A stretch of 64,000 nucleotides of DNA, taken from contig NZ_KB911581.1 of the NCBI RefSeq assembly GCF_000383595.1, positions 3,416,265 to 3,480,264 of the forward strand, read 5' to 3'. Below, piece after piece: positions 5,758 through 14,361 of this stretch. Position 1 is the stretch's first letter. Each line of letters begins with the position of its first letter. The notes beneath the pieces were generated by a model. It was not told the DNA's origin and did not search any database. It was given only the letters and a program-made list of their open reading frames with translations. Source of the DNA: Streptomyces bottropensis ATCC 25435 (GTDB lineage Bacteria; Actinomycetota; Actinomycetes; Streptomycetales; Streptomycetaceae). Both the position numbers and the translations under genes were made by a program.

Positions 5758-8565
5758 ATGGCCTGGCGCACCCCACGCCCCTCACGCACCGCACTCGACA
5801 GACTGAGAACTCCCCGTCGATTCCCGGAGTTCCTCAAGGCCGCTTCGATATGCGCACTCGTTGCCGGTCTTTTGTCGCCTCTTTCCCCGGCCGCCCCGGC
5901 TGCGGCGGCCGACACGGCCGCCTCGGCGGCGGTCACCGATCACTGCGGCGGACAGTGTTCCGACATCCTGCCGCCGGGTCAGAACGGCAACGCCACCCTC
6001 GCCCAGATCCTCCTCAACCAGGCCTTCGGTTCCATGCCGGAGAACGCGAGCAACCAGCTCGGCCCGTACAACAACCTGGCCACCGGTCACCCGGGCCTCA
6101 CCAACTCCACCATCAACACCTTCTTCAACGACGCCTCCTTCGGCGTCCCCTCCGGCCAGGTCGCCTCCACCCTGAGCCCGGCGGGCCGCACGGACGTCAC
6201 GATCGTCCGCGACAAGAAGACCGGTGTGCCGCACATCACGGGCACCACCCGCTACGGCACCGAGTTCGGCGCGGGCTACGCCGCCGCCCAGGACCGGCTG
6301 TGGCTGATGGACGTCTTCCGCCACGTCGGCCGCGGCAAGCTGACCCCGTTCGCCGGCGGCGCCCCCTCCAACCAGGGCCTGGAACAGGAGTTCTGGCGTC
6401 ACGCCCCCTACACCGAGGCCGACCTCCAGGCCCAGATCGACAAGGCGGTGGCCTCCAACGGCGAGCGCGGGCAGCTGGCCCTCGCCGACGTCAACGCCTA
6501 CGTCGCCGGCATCAACGCCTACATCGACGCCTCCGACAGCGGCCGCTACTTCCCCGGCGAGTACGTCCTGACCGGCCACAAGGACTCCGTCACCAACGCC
6601 GGCACCATCGAGAAGTTCAAGACCACCGACCTGGTCGCCCTGGCGTCCGTCATCGGCGCCCTCTTCGGCTCCGGAGGCGGCGGAGAGGTCAACAACGCCC
6701 TCTCCCTGCTGGCCGCCCAGGAGAAGTACGGCGTCACCGAGGGCACCAAGGTCTGGGAGTCCTTCCGCGAGCGCAACGACCCCGAGGCCGCCCTCACCGT
6801 CCACGACGGCAGCTTCCCCTACGCCACCAAGCCCGCGAACCCCCAGGGCATGGCCCTGCCCGACGACGGCACGGTGGCCGAGGAACCCCTCGTGTACGAC
6901 CGCACCGGCAGCGCGGCCACGAAGGCCTCCACCACCCTGTCCGCCGCCGCCACCGACAGCGCCCTCAGCTCCGCCCGGCGCGGCATGTCCAACGCCCTCG
7001 TCGTCGGCGGCGAGCACACCGCGAGCGGACATCCCGTCGCCGTCTTCGGCCCGCAGACCGGTTACTTCGCCCCGCAGTTGCTCATGCTCCAGGAGATCCA
7101 GGGTCCCGGCATCAGCGCCCGCGGCGCCTCCTTCGCCGGCCTGAGCATGTACGTCGAACTCGGCCGCGGCCAGGACTACGCCTGGAGCGCCACCACCTCC
7201 GGTCAGGACATCATCGACGCGTACGCGGTCGAGCTGTGCCAGGACGACGTCCACTACCTCTACCACGGCACCTGCACGGCCATGGAGAAGATCGAGCAGA
7301 CCAACTCCTGGAAGCCCACCACCGCCGACTCCACCCCGGCCGGCTCCTACCGCATGCAGGTCTGGCGCACCAAGTACGGCCCCGTGACGCACCGCGCCAC
7401 GGTCGACGGCAAGAAGGTCGCCTACACCACCCTGCGCTCCTCGTACCTGAACGAGGCCGAGTCGATCATCGGCTTCCAGATGCTGAACGACCCGGACTAC
7501 GTCAAGGGCCCGGAGACCTTCCAGAAGGCCGTCCAGAACATCAACTACACCTTCAACTGGTTCTACGCCGACTCCACGCGCACCGCGTACTACAACAGCG
7601 GTGACAACCCGGTGCGCGCGGCGGCCGTCGACCCCGAGTTCCCGGCCTGGGCGCAGTCGGCCTACGAGTGGCGGAACTGGAACCCCACCACCAACACCGC
7701 CGACTACACCGCACCCTCCGCCCACCCCAACTCCGTCGACCAGGACTACTACATCTCCTGGAACAACAAACAGGCCGCGGACTACACCACGGCGTCCTGG
7801 GGCGACGGCTCCGTCCACCGCGGCAACCTCCTCGACGACCGGGTGAAGAAACTGGTCGCGGCGGGCGGGGTCACCCGGGCCTCGCTGACCAAGGCGATGG
7901 CCGAGGCGGGCCTCGCCGACCTGCGGGCCGAGGACGTCGTCCCGGACCTGCTCAAGGTCATCAACAGCAGCACGGTCACGGACTCCGCGGCCGCCGCGGC
8001 GGTCACCAAGCTCCAGACCTGGGTCACTTCGGGCGCCAAGCGCACGGAGACCTCCGCCGGCTCCAAGACCTACGCCAACGCCGAGGCGATCCGCATCCTG
8101 GACGCCTGGTGGCCGCTGCTGGTGAAGGCCGAGTTCGAACCCGGCCTCGGCACCGGCCTGTACACCGCCATCACCGCCAACCTCCCCATCGACGAGTCCC
8201 CGTCGGCCGCGCACGGCCCCACCGGCTCCCACGCCGGCAGCTCCTTCCAGTACGGCTGGTGGAGCTACGTCGACAAGGACATCCGCTCGGTGCTGGGCGA
8301 GACGGTGCGGGGCCCGCTCGCGAACCGGTACTGCGGCGGCGGCGCTCTCGCCGCCTGCCGCACGATCCTGATCAACACCCTCAAGGAGGCGGCGGGCAAG
8401 ACCGCCGCACAGGTCTACCCCGGCGACGCGTACTGCTCGGCCGGCGACCAGTGGTGCGCCGACTCGATCATCCAGCAGCCCCTGGGAGGCATCAAGCACA
8501 ACAAGATCAGCTGGCAGAACCGGCCGACCTACCAGCAGGTCGTGGAGTTCACCTCGCACAGGTGA
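5758..8565 (+). CDS. Secreted penicillin acylase / AHL acylase family Ntn-hydrolase
   Basis: A 935-aa secreted amidase precursor. A signal region (AASICALVAGLLSPLSPAAPAAAA, about 30-52) is followed by the alpha-subunit, a spacer and the beta-subunit. The predicted autoproteolysis site and nucleophile is S411 in RRGMSNALVVGGEHT, matching the Ser that becomes the beta-subunit N-terminus in Ntn-hydrolases. Family features include TDVTIVRDKKTGVPHITG and AAQDRLWLMDVFRHVGRG at the start of the alpha-subunit. Substrates in the family range from penicillins to N-acyl-homoserine lactones (AhlM of Streptomyces) and cyclic lipopeptides; which applies cannot be told here. ATG 5758 follows GGTAGGAG. It stands alone, convergent with the next gene. 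Confidence 0.9.
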   Translation: MAWRTPRPSRTALDRLRTPRRFPEFLKAASICALVAGLLSPLSPAAPAAAADTAASAAVTDHCGGQCSDILPPGQNGNATLAQILLNQAFGSMPENASNQLGPYNNLATGHPGLTNSTINTFFNDASFGVPSGQVASTLSPAGRTDVTIVRDKKTGVPHITGTTRYGTEFGAGYAAAQDRLWLMDVFRHVGRGKLTPFAGGAPSNQGLEQEFWRHAPYTEADLQAQIDKAVASNGERGQLALADVNAYVAGINAYIDASDSGRYFPGEYVLTGHKDSVTNAGTIEKFKTTDLVALASVIGALFGSGGGGEVNNALSLLAAQEKYGVTEGTKVWESFRERNDPEAALTVHDGSFPYATKPANPQGMALPDDGTVAEEPLVYDRTGSAATKASTTLSAAATDSALSSARRGMSNALVVGGEHTASGHPVAVFGPQTGYFAPQLLMLQEIQGPGISARGASFAGLSMYVELGRGQDYAWSATTSGQDIIDAYAVELCQDDVHYLYHGTCTAMEKIEQTNSWKPTTADSTPAGSYRMQVWRTKYGPVTHRATVDGKKVAYTTLRSSYLNEAESIIGFQMLNDPDYVKGPETFQKAVQNINYTFNWFYADSTRTAYYNSGDNPVRAAAVDPEFPAWAQSAYEWRNWNPTTNTADYTAPSAHPNSVDQDYYISWNNKQAADYTTASWGDGSVHRGNLLDDRVKKLVAAGGVTRASLTKAMAEAGLADLRAEDVVPDLLKVINSSTVTDSAAAAAVTKLQTWVTSGAKRTETSAGSKTYANAEAIRILDAWWPLLVKAEFEPGLGTGLYTAITANLPIDESPSAAHGPTGSHAGSSFQYGWWSYVDKDIRSVLGETVRGPLANRYCGGGALAACRTILINTLKEAAGKTAAQVYPGDAYCSAGDQWCADSIIQQPLGGIKHNKISWQNRPTYQQVVEFTSHR

Positions 8566-8609
8566 GCGCACAGGTGTGAGTGAGCGAGCAGGACGGCGGC
8601 GGGCCGGGA

Positions 8610-9929
8610 TCAGACGACACGGCCCGCCGCCAGCACCACCCGCGCCAACTCCCGGTGGCAGATGTCGCTGTGCGCCCCGGACGGCGCCCCGCCGCGCCGC
8701 ACCACCGCCGAGGCGTCGACGTTCACGCAGCCCGAGGCCGGCAACCGGGCCCGCAGGGCGTCGGCCAGCTTGAACGACCGGGTGCCCTCGACCGCCCGCA
8801 CCCCGCCGTAGCCGAGGGCTCCCCACTTGGCGCCGAGGAGGCTGTTCACGCTCAGGCCCAGCACCGTCCGCGCGTCGCCCGCCATCCGGGAGGCGAGCGG
8901 GTAGATGGTCCCGAGCGCCGAGTCGTGTCTGGAGTGACAGCACACCAACGGCCCGTCGATGCGCCTGTGCAGTCCGTCGAGCACCCCGCTCGCGCGGTGG
9001 TCGTGGGGCAGCCGCGCCGCGAACGCGTAGTGCGAGAAGGCCGCCTGGAGAAGCGTCACCGACTTCACCGTGCGCACGCCCTCGGGCAGCCCGCGCAGGG
9101 CGAACGACACCAGACGCGCGCCGAAGCTGTGCCCGACGAGGTGCACCCGCACCTGCGGTGCCGTCCGCGCGAGCCCGCCGAGCAGTGGCCCGAGCCCCCG
9201 CTCGCCGACCGTCCCCGCCCGCCGTTTCATCGCGAAGTACGTGGCCTGACGCAGGAGTTCATGGGCACCGTCCCAGGCCTGCGGCGGGGTGGGCACGGCC
9301 CCCGTCATCACCCCCGAGGTCTCGGTCTCCGCCAGCGCCGCCGCGAAGTCCGCGCACACGGCGGCCGTGTCCCCGCACAGCATCCCGGGCACGCCCTCCG
9401 GCACCCCCGCCGCGACCGTGTCCGCCGCCCACGCGTCCTGCGGCCCCCGCTGCGGCACCTCCACCAGCAGCCGCACGAGCCGCCCGAACTCCTCCAGCGA
9501 GGGGCCGTCGTCCGCACGCCCCTCCAGCAGCCGGGCGAGCCGCTCGACGACGACGGCCCGCCCGGGGAAGACCTCCGACAGCGCGAGCCGGGTCTTCTTG
9601 TCGAGCGCCGGGCGGCAGGGCGCCACGGCCGGGGCCGGTTCGAGATCCGGGATCGGCTCGTCCGAGAACCGCATCGAGGGCCACAGCACACCCGCGTACC
9701 CGAGCCTCGCGTGCGGCGCCAGCTCCGGGAACGGGGCGAGGAAGCGGCTGTAGAGCTCCCTCGCGCCGGACCGGTCGCTGTTCCAGCCGTGCGCGAAGAC
9801 GACCAGATCCTCCACCCCGCGCCGGCGGACCCCGCCGAGCAGCCGGTCCCGCTGACCGGTGTCGACGTCACCGTCGGCGTCGAAGGTCAGTTCCCAGTAG
9901 GGAGACACGCTCATTTCCGGATCCGCCAC
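8610..9929 (-). CDS. Alpha/beta-hydrolase-fold protein of unknown substrate
   Basis: A 439-aa protein lacking a signal peptide. The N-terminal segment DLVVFAHGWNSDRSGARELYSRFL gives the strand-HGW oxyanion region, and VHLVGHSFGARLVSFAL (around 265-280) gives the G-H-S-F-G nucleophile elbow. Candidate acid and histidine follow in PLVCCHSRHDSALGTIYPLAS and GAHSDICHRELARVVL. A long insert of about 150 residues between these halves is unusual for small lipases. GTG 9929 is used because AAGGGGG precedes it by 7 nt; ATG 9914 is five codons in. Substrate is not evident; an intracellular esterase or acyl hydrolase is most likely. Confidence 0.75.
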   Translation of the reverse strand: MADPEMSVSPYWELTFDADGDVDTGQRDRLLGGVRRRGVEDLVVFAHGWNSDRSGARELYSRFLAPFPELAPHARLGYAGVLWPSMRFSDEPIPDLEPAPAVAPCRPALDKKTRLALSEVFPGRAVVVERLARLLEGRADDGPSLEEFGRLVRLLVEVPQRGPQDAWAADTVAAGVPEGVPGMLCGDTAAVCADFAAALAETETSGVMTGAVPTPPQAWDGAHELLRQATYFAMKRRAGTVGERGLGPLLGGLARTAPQVRVHLVGHSFGARLVSFALRGLPEGVRTVKSVTLLQAAFSHYAFAARLPHDHRASGVLDGLHRRIDGPLVCCHSRHDSALGTIYPLASRMAGDARTVLGLSVNSLLGAKWGALGYGGVRAVEGTRSFKLADALRARLPASGCVNVDASAVVRRGGAPSGAHSDICHRELARVVLAAGRVV

Positions 9930-10033
9930 GACGAGCCCCCTTCGGCCCCGCTGGTGGTGCGCTCACGCGCATGGTCCTGCCAACGGCGAAGGATGGCCAT
10001 ACGTCCCGTACGCACGGCTCTCGGCGCCCCCCG

Positions 10034-11284
10034 CTACCGGTAGAGCAGATACTCCTTGCGCACCCTGCGGAACGCCGCCAGCTCCTCCCGCCAGCCCGCC
10101 ACGACCTCGCCGGTGTCCGCCCCCGCGTCGATCATCGTCCGCACCCGCGCCGAACCGGTCAGCTTGTCGATCCAGTTGTCCGGACGCCACGCGAACCCGC
10201 TCCACACCTTCCTGGCGGTCACGAGCAGGCCGATCCCGGTGCGCACGGGGTCGTACGCGGCCCGGTCGTGCACATGGATCTGTACGCCCCCGATGGTCTT
10301 CCCCTGGAACTTGGAGAACGTCGGCGCGAAGTACGCCTCCCTGAAGTGCGCGCCGGGCAGGCCGAGTTCGTTCGCGGCGGCCGCCCACCGCCGGTCGACG
10401 CCCTCCGCGCCGAGCAGCTCGAACGGCCGCGTGGTGCCGCGCCCCTCCGACAGGTTGGTCCCCTCGAAGAGACACGTCCCCGCGTACACGAGGGCGGTGT
10501 CCGGTGTCGGCATGTTCGGGCTCGGCGGCACCCAGGGCAGCTCGGAGTCCTCGTGGAACCAGGACCGCTTCCACCCCGACATCAGTACGGTCTCCAGCGG
10601 CACGGGCTCGGTGAGGAACTCCCCGTTGAACAGCCGGGCCAGCTCCGCCACCGTCATCCCGTGCGCCTGCGCGATGGGCTGCCGCCCGACGAACGTCGCG
10701 AACTCCTTGTGCAGCACGGGCCCCTGGGCGCTCCGCCCGGTCACCGGGTTCGGCCGGTCCAGGACGACGAAACGCTTTCCCGCCAGCCGGGCCGCCTCCA
10801 TGCAGTCGTACAGCGTCCAGATGTAGGTGTAGAAGCGGGCGCCCACGTCCTGGATGTCGAAGACGACCGTGTCCACGCCGGAGGCGGTGAAGACGTCGGC
10901 CAGGGGCCGGCCGCTCTTGAGATACGTGTCGTAGACCGGCAGCCCGGTCGCCGGGTCGTCGTGGCGGCCCTCGGAGCCGCCGGCCTGGGCGGTGCCACGG
11001 AAGCCGTGCTCCGGGCCGAAGACGGCCCTGAGGTCCACGCGGTCGTCGGCGTGCATCACGTCGACGATGTGGCGGGCGTCCCGGGTGATGCCGGTGGGGT
11101 TGGTGACGATGCCGACCTTCTGGCCGCCGAGGGTCCGGTAGCCGCCGGCGGCCAGCCGCTCGAAGCCGGTGCGCAGCCGTGGGGCGGTCGCGCCGGCCGG
11201 GGGAGCGGCCAGGCCGGCCGAGGCCGCCGAGGAGGCGGTGGCCGCCGTGGAGGCGGCGAGGAACGTGCGGCGGGAGAGGCGCAT
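10034..11284 (-). CDS. namZ: Tat-exported NamZ-like exo-beta-N-acetylmuramidase (DUF1343)
   Basis: A 416-aa protein with a textbook Tat signal (MRLSRRTFLAASTAATA, then AAPPAGATA) and a full DUF1343 domain. Recognisable blocks are GQKVGIVTNPTGI, LRAVFGPEHGFRGTAQAG, PVYDTY, DTVVFDIQDVGARFYTYIWT, RPNPVTG and FEGTNLSEGRGTTRPFE. Characterised members (NamZ of Bacillus, now family GH171) release MurNAc from the non-reducing end of peptidoglycan fragments, so the likely role is cell-wall turnover or scavenging outside the membrane. ATG 11284 has GGAGGT 7 nt upstream; the reading frame is open further upstream but that part is not signal-like. No NagZ or amidase partner is adjacent. Confidence 0.87.
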   Translation of the reverse strand: MRLSRRTFLAASTAATASSAASAGLAAPPAGATAPRLRTGFERLAAGGYRTLGGQKVGIVTNPTGITRDARHIVDVMHADDRVDLRAVFGPEHGFRGTAQAGGSEGRHDDPATGLPVYDTYLKSGRPLADVFTASGVDTVVFDIQDVGARFYTYIWTLYDCMEAARLAGKRFVVLDRPNPVTGRSAQGPVLHKEFATFVGRQPIAQAHGMTVAELARLFNGEFLTEPVPLETVLMSGWKRSWFHEDSELPWVPPSPNMPTPDTALVYAGTCLFEGTNLSEGRGTTRPFELLGAEGVDRRWAAAANELGLPGAHFREAYFAPTFSKFQGKTIGGVQIHVHDRAAYDPVRTGIGLLVTARKVWSGFAWRPDNWIDKLTGSARVRTMIDAGADTGEVVAGWREELAAFRRVRKEYLLYR

Positions 11285-11431
11285 GGGGGTGACCTCCGGG
11301 TCGCGGTCGCGGGATGCGGCGTACAGGCAAGCTAAGCGCTCCGGCGGGCGGTTCGTCACCCTCGCGCCGTCCCCGGCGGGTCGCGCGGTGCACGCGCCCG
11401 CTGCGAGTGCGCCGGGCGGAGCCCTTCCTCC

Positions 11432-11454
11432 ACGACATACCGACCGGTTAGTCT
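11432..11454. promoter_or_regulatory. Shared operator copy 1, before the SDR gene
   Basis: Contains ACGACATACCGACCGGT (11432-11448), a 17-nt string found identically, in the same orientation relative to the gene, before the phosphotransferase gene at 15441-15457. The palindromic core is ACCGGT with matching outer bases. It lies about 70 nt before the SDR start. The TetR protein encoded between the two sites is the obvious candidate ligand (inference). Confidence 0.7.
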
Positions 11455-11523
11455 GACTGTCCGGAGAGAGTCAGACGAGCCGTTCGTGGTCGGTCAGACA
11501 TGTCGCGTCTAAGGAGTCCGGTC

Positions 11524-12285
11524 GTGGGAAGCGTGCGGGGTGCGGGTGTGGTCGTCACCGGAGCAGGTGGCGGGATCGGGGCCGCTCTGGCCCGCCGGTT
11601 CGCGGCCGAGGGCGCGCGGGTCGTCGTGAACGACCTGGACGGCGACCGGGCGAAGGCCGTGGCCGACGAGATCGGCGGGACCGCGATCCCCGGGGACGCG
11701 TCCGTGATCGTCCCGGCGGCACGGGACGCGCTCGGCGGCACCGTGGACGTCTACTGCGCCAATGCCGGACTCGCCTCCGGTGGGACGGAAGCGGCCGACG
11801 AGAAGGTGTGGGCGCTCGCCTGGGACGTCAACGTCATGGCCCACGTCCGGGCGGCCCACGAGCTGCTGCCGGCGTGGCTGGAGCGGGGCAGCGGGCGTTT
11901 CGTCTCGACCGTCTCGGCGGCCGGGCTGCTCACGATGATCGGCGCGGCGCCCTACAGCGTCACCAAGCACGGGGCGTACGCCTTCGCCGAATGGCTGTCC
12001 CTCACCTATCGGCACCGGGGCGTCAAGGTCCACGCCATCTGCCCGCAGGGCGTGCGCACCGACATGCTGACCGCCTCCGGCAGCGCGGGCGACCTGGTGC
12101 TCACACCGACCGCGATCGAGCCCGAGGACGTGGCCGACGCGCTCTTCGAGGGCATCGGCAAGGACCGCTTCCTGATCCTGCCGCACCCCGAGGTGGCCGG
12201 TTTCTACCAGGCCAGGGCGGCCGACCCGGACCGCTGGCTGACGAACATGAACCACATCCAGCAGAAGTGGGAGACGACGGGCTGA
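11524..12285 (+). CDS. Short-chain dehydrogenase/reductase
   Basis: NAD(P)-dependent oxidoreductase of the classical SDR type, 253 aa. It has the Rossmann glycine motif TGAGGGIG (12-19), NDLD after strand beta-2 (acidic, so NAD rather than NADP is likely), CANAG (78-82), and the catalytic Ser region STVSAAG followed by YSVTK (144-148). GTG 11524 is used because AAGGAG lies 7-8 nt upstream; the frame is open to 11500. The gene is followed by a TetR regulator and faces an acyl-CoA dehydrogenase/kinase pair controlled by an identical operator, so oxidation of a hydroxyacyl or alcohol intermediate is probable. Confidence 0.88.
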   Translation: MGSVRGAGVVVTGAGGGIGAALARRFAAEGARVVVNDLDGDRAKAVADEIGGTAIPGDASVIVPAARDALGGTVDVYCANAGLASGGTEAADEKVWALAWDVNVMAHVRAAHELLPAWLERGSGRFVSTVSAAGLLTMIGAAPYSVTKHGAYAFAEWLSLTYRHRGVKVHAICPQGVRTDMLTASGSAGDLVLTPTAIEPEDVADALFEGIGKDRFLILPHPEVAGFYQARAADPDRWLTNMNHIQQKWETTG

Positions 12286-12425
12286 CCGCCCTGCCCGGCG
12301 GACGCGCGCCGGAGGGTGGGATGATCCTCCGGCGGGAGCGCCCGGTTCCGGCCGGTGGGGAACCGGCCGACGGCCGGCGCGCGACCGCCAGGCGACGGCA
12401 GAACCTCGGAAGGCAGGTGGCGGCA

Positions 12426-13019
12426 GTGCCCAGGACGACGGACGGCGACGGTACGCCCGTCCCGCAGCGGCTGCTCGCCGCCGCCACGCGGCTCTTCGCC
12501 GAGCGGGGCTACGACCGCACCTCCGTGCAGGAGATCGTCGAGGCGGCCGGCGTCACCAAGGGCGCGCTCTACCACTACTTCGGTTCCAAGGACGACCTGC
12601 TGCACGAGGTGTACGCGCGCGTCCTGCGCATCCAGCAGGAGCGGCTCGACGCGTTCGCCGGGGCCGACGCGCCCGTCGAGGAGCGGCTGCGGGGTGCCGC
12701 CGCCGATGTCGTCGTCACCACCATCGACAACCTCGACGACGCGATGATCTTCTTCCGGTCCATGCACCATCTGAGCCCGGACAAGAACAAGCAGGTCCGC
12801 GCGGAACGCCGTCGGTACCACGAGCGTTTCCGCGCGCTCGTGGAGGAGGGCCAGGAGGCCGGCGTCTTCTCGAAGGCGACTCCGGCGGACCTGGTCGTCG
12901 ACTACCACTTCGGCTCGGTCCACCACCTGTCGACGTGGTACCGCCCCGACGGCCCGATGGGCCCGCAGGAGGTCGCGGACCACCTGGCGGACCTGCTGCT
13001 GCGCGCGCTGCGGCCGTAG
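12426..13019 (+). CDS. TetR-family transcriptional regulator
   Basis: A 197-aa repressor. The N-terminal helix-turn-helix reads QRLLAAATRLFAERGYDRTSVQEIVEAAGVTKGALYHYFGSKDDLL, and the C-terminal ligand domain has an acyl-CoA-regulator look (FFRSMHHLSPDKNKQVRAERRRYHERF, VDYHFGSVHHLSTWYRP). GTG 12426 is preceded by GGAAGGCAGGTGG; GTG 12417 is an in-frame alternative. It lies downstream of the SDR gene and convergent to the dehydrogenase. Two identical operator cores flank this block, so autoregulation together with control of both arms is the simplest model. A palindrome-type terminator follows at 13029-13085. Confidence 0.88.
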   Translation: MPRTTDGDGTPVPQRLLAAATRLFAERGYDRTSVQEIVEAAGVTKGALYHYFGSKDDLLHEVYARVLRIQQERLDAFAGADAPVEERLRGAAADVVVTTIDNLDDAMIFFRSMHHLSPDKNKQVRAERRRYHERFRALVEEGQEAGVFSKATPADLVVDYHFGSVHHLSTWYRPDGPMGPQEVADHLADLLLRALRP

Positions 13020-13028
13020 GGCGCACGC

Positions 13029-13085
13029 GGGTGCGCTGTCGGGTGCGCGAGAACCCCCGCCGGGCCCGCACCCGACAACGCACCC
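13029..13085. terminator. Long-stem bidirectional terminator
   Basis: Arms 13029-13047 and 13067-13085 pair over 19 bp with a single mismatch, loop about 19 nt that itself is GC-rich. It lies between the convergent TetR and acyl-CoA dehydrogenase genes. Confidence 0.7.
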
Positions 13086-13131
13086 CCAGCACCCGCACCC
13101 GTCTCCCGCTCCCGAGAGCGCACCCCCCGGC

Positions 13132-14355
13132 TCACACGTACCGCTTCAGCTCCCGCCGTGCCAGCGACCGCTGGTGCACCTCGTCCGGCCCGTCCGCGAT
13201 CATCAGCGTCCGCGCCCCCGCGTACAGCTCCGCCAGCGGGAAGTCCTGACTGACACCCCCGGCGCCGTGCAGCTGGATGGCCCGGTCGATGATGTCCACG
13301 ACCGTCCGAGGCGTAGCGATCTTGATCGCCTGGATCTCCGCGTGGGCCCCCTTGTTGCCCACCGTGTCCATCATCCACGCCGTCTTCAGCACCAGCAGCC
13401 GCAGCTGCTCCACCGCCACCCGGGCGTCGGCGATCCAGTTGTGCACGACCCCCTGCTGCGCCAGCGCCTTGCCGAAGGCCTCCCGGGCCACCGCACGCCG
13501 GCACATCAGCTCGATCGCCCTCTCGGCCATCCCGATCAGCCGCATGCAGTGGTGGATGCGCCCCGGTCCGAGCCGCGCCTGCGCGATGGCGAAACCGCCG
13601 CCCTCCTCGCCGATCAGGTTGGCGGCCGGCACCCGCGCGTTGTCGAAGACCACCTCGGCGTGGCCGCCGTGGGAGTGGTCCTCGTATCCGAACACCTGCA
13701 TGGCCCGCCGCACCGTGACACCCGGAGTGTCACGCGGGACCAGGATCATCGACTGCTGGCGGCGGATGTCGGCCCCGTCCGGGTCCGTCTTGCCCATCAC
13801 GATGAAGATCCGGCAGTCGGGGTTCATGGCCCCGGAGATGTACCACTTGCGGCCGTTGACGACATAGTCGTCCGTGCCGTCGGAGGCTCGCTCGATCAGC
13901 GTGGTGATGTTGGTGGCGTCCGAGGAGGCCACCTCCGGTTCGGTCATCGCGAACGCCGACCGGATCTCGCCGGCGAGCAGCGGCTCCAGCCACTGCTTCT
14001 TCTGTGCCTCGTCGCCGAACTGGCTCAGCACCTCCATGTTGCCCGTGTCGGGCGCGGCGCAGTTCAGCGCGGTCGGCGCCAACTGCGGGGAGCGGCCCGT
14101 GATCTCGGCGAGCGGCGCGTACTGCAGGTTGGTGAGCCCCGCGCCGTACTCGGAGTCGGGCAGGAAGAGGTTCCACAGGCCCTGCCTGCGGGCTTCGGCC
14201 TTCAGCTCCTCCACCACGGCGGGCGTGTCCCACGGCGAGGCCAGTTCGGCCCGCTGCTCCTCGGCCACGGCTTCCGCCGGGTACACGTACGCGTCCATGA
14301 AGGCGAGGAGCCTGGCGCGCAGTTCCTCCGTGCGGGCGTCGAATGCGAAGTCCAT
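13132..14355 (-). CDS. Acyl-CoA dehydrogenase (ACAD10/11-like)
   Basis: FAD-dependent acyl-CoA dehydrogenase of 407 aa. Visible family blocks are FAMTEPEVASSDATNI (FAD/substrate contact), YVVNGRKWYISGAMN, EGGGFAIAQARLGPGRIHHCMR, the FAD-binding RREAFGKAL region (here RRAVAREAFGKALAQQ) and the C-terminal QLHGAGGVSQDFPLAELYAGARTLMIADGPDEVHQ. It begins 6 nt after the stop of an APH-type kinase, so the two form one transcript. In mammals ACAD10 and ACAD11 fuse the same two domains; the pair here is the split version. In Pseudomonas levulinate catabolism a similar pair handles 4-hydroxyacyl-CoA through 4-phosphorylation. That reaction is inferred, not shown. Confidence 0.92.
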   Translation of the reverse strand: MDFAFDARTEELRARLLAFMDAYVYPAEAVAEEQRAELASPWDTPAVVEELKAEARRQGLWNLFLPDSEYGAGLTNLQYAPLAEITGRSPQLAPTALNCAAPDTGNMEVLSQFGDEAQKKQWLEPLLAGEIRSAFAMTEPEVASSDATNITTLIERASDGTDDYVVNGRKWYISGAMNPDCRIFIVMGKTDPDGADIRRQQSMILVPRDTPGVTVRRAMQVFGYEDHSHGGHAEVVFDNARVPAANLIGEEGGGFAIAQARLGPGRIHHCMRLIGMAERAIELMCRRAVAREAFGKALAQQGVVHNWIADARVAVEQLRLLVLKTAWMMDTVGNKGAHAEIQAIKIATPRTVVDIIDRAIQLHGAGGVSQDFPLAELYAGARTLMIADGPDEVHQRSLARRELKRYV

Positions 14356-14361
14356 GGCGGG

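Noticed and set aside
5782..8943. A 1053-codon open frame on the minus strand opposite the acylase gene
   Set aside because: Amino acid composition is Gly/Val/Ala/Arg with no recognisable domain; it is the GC-driven shadow of the true plus-strand gene.
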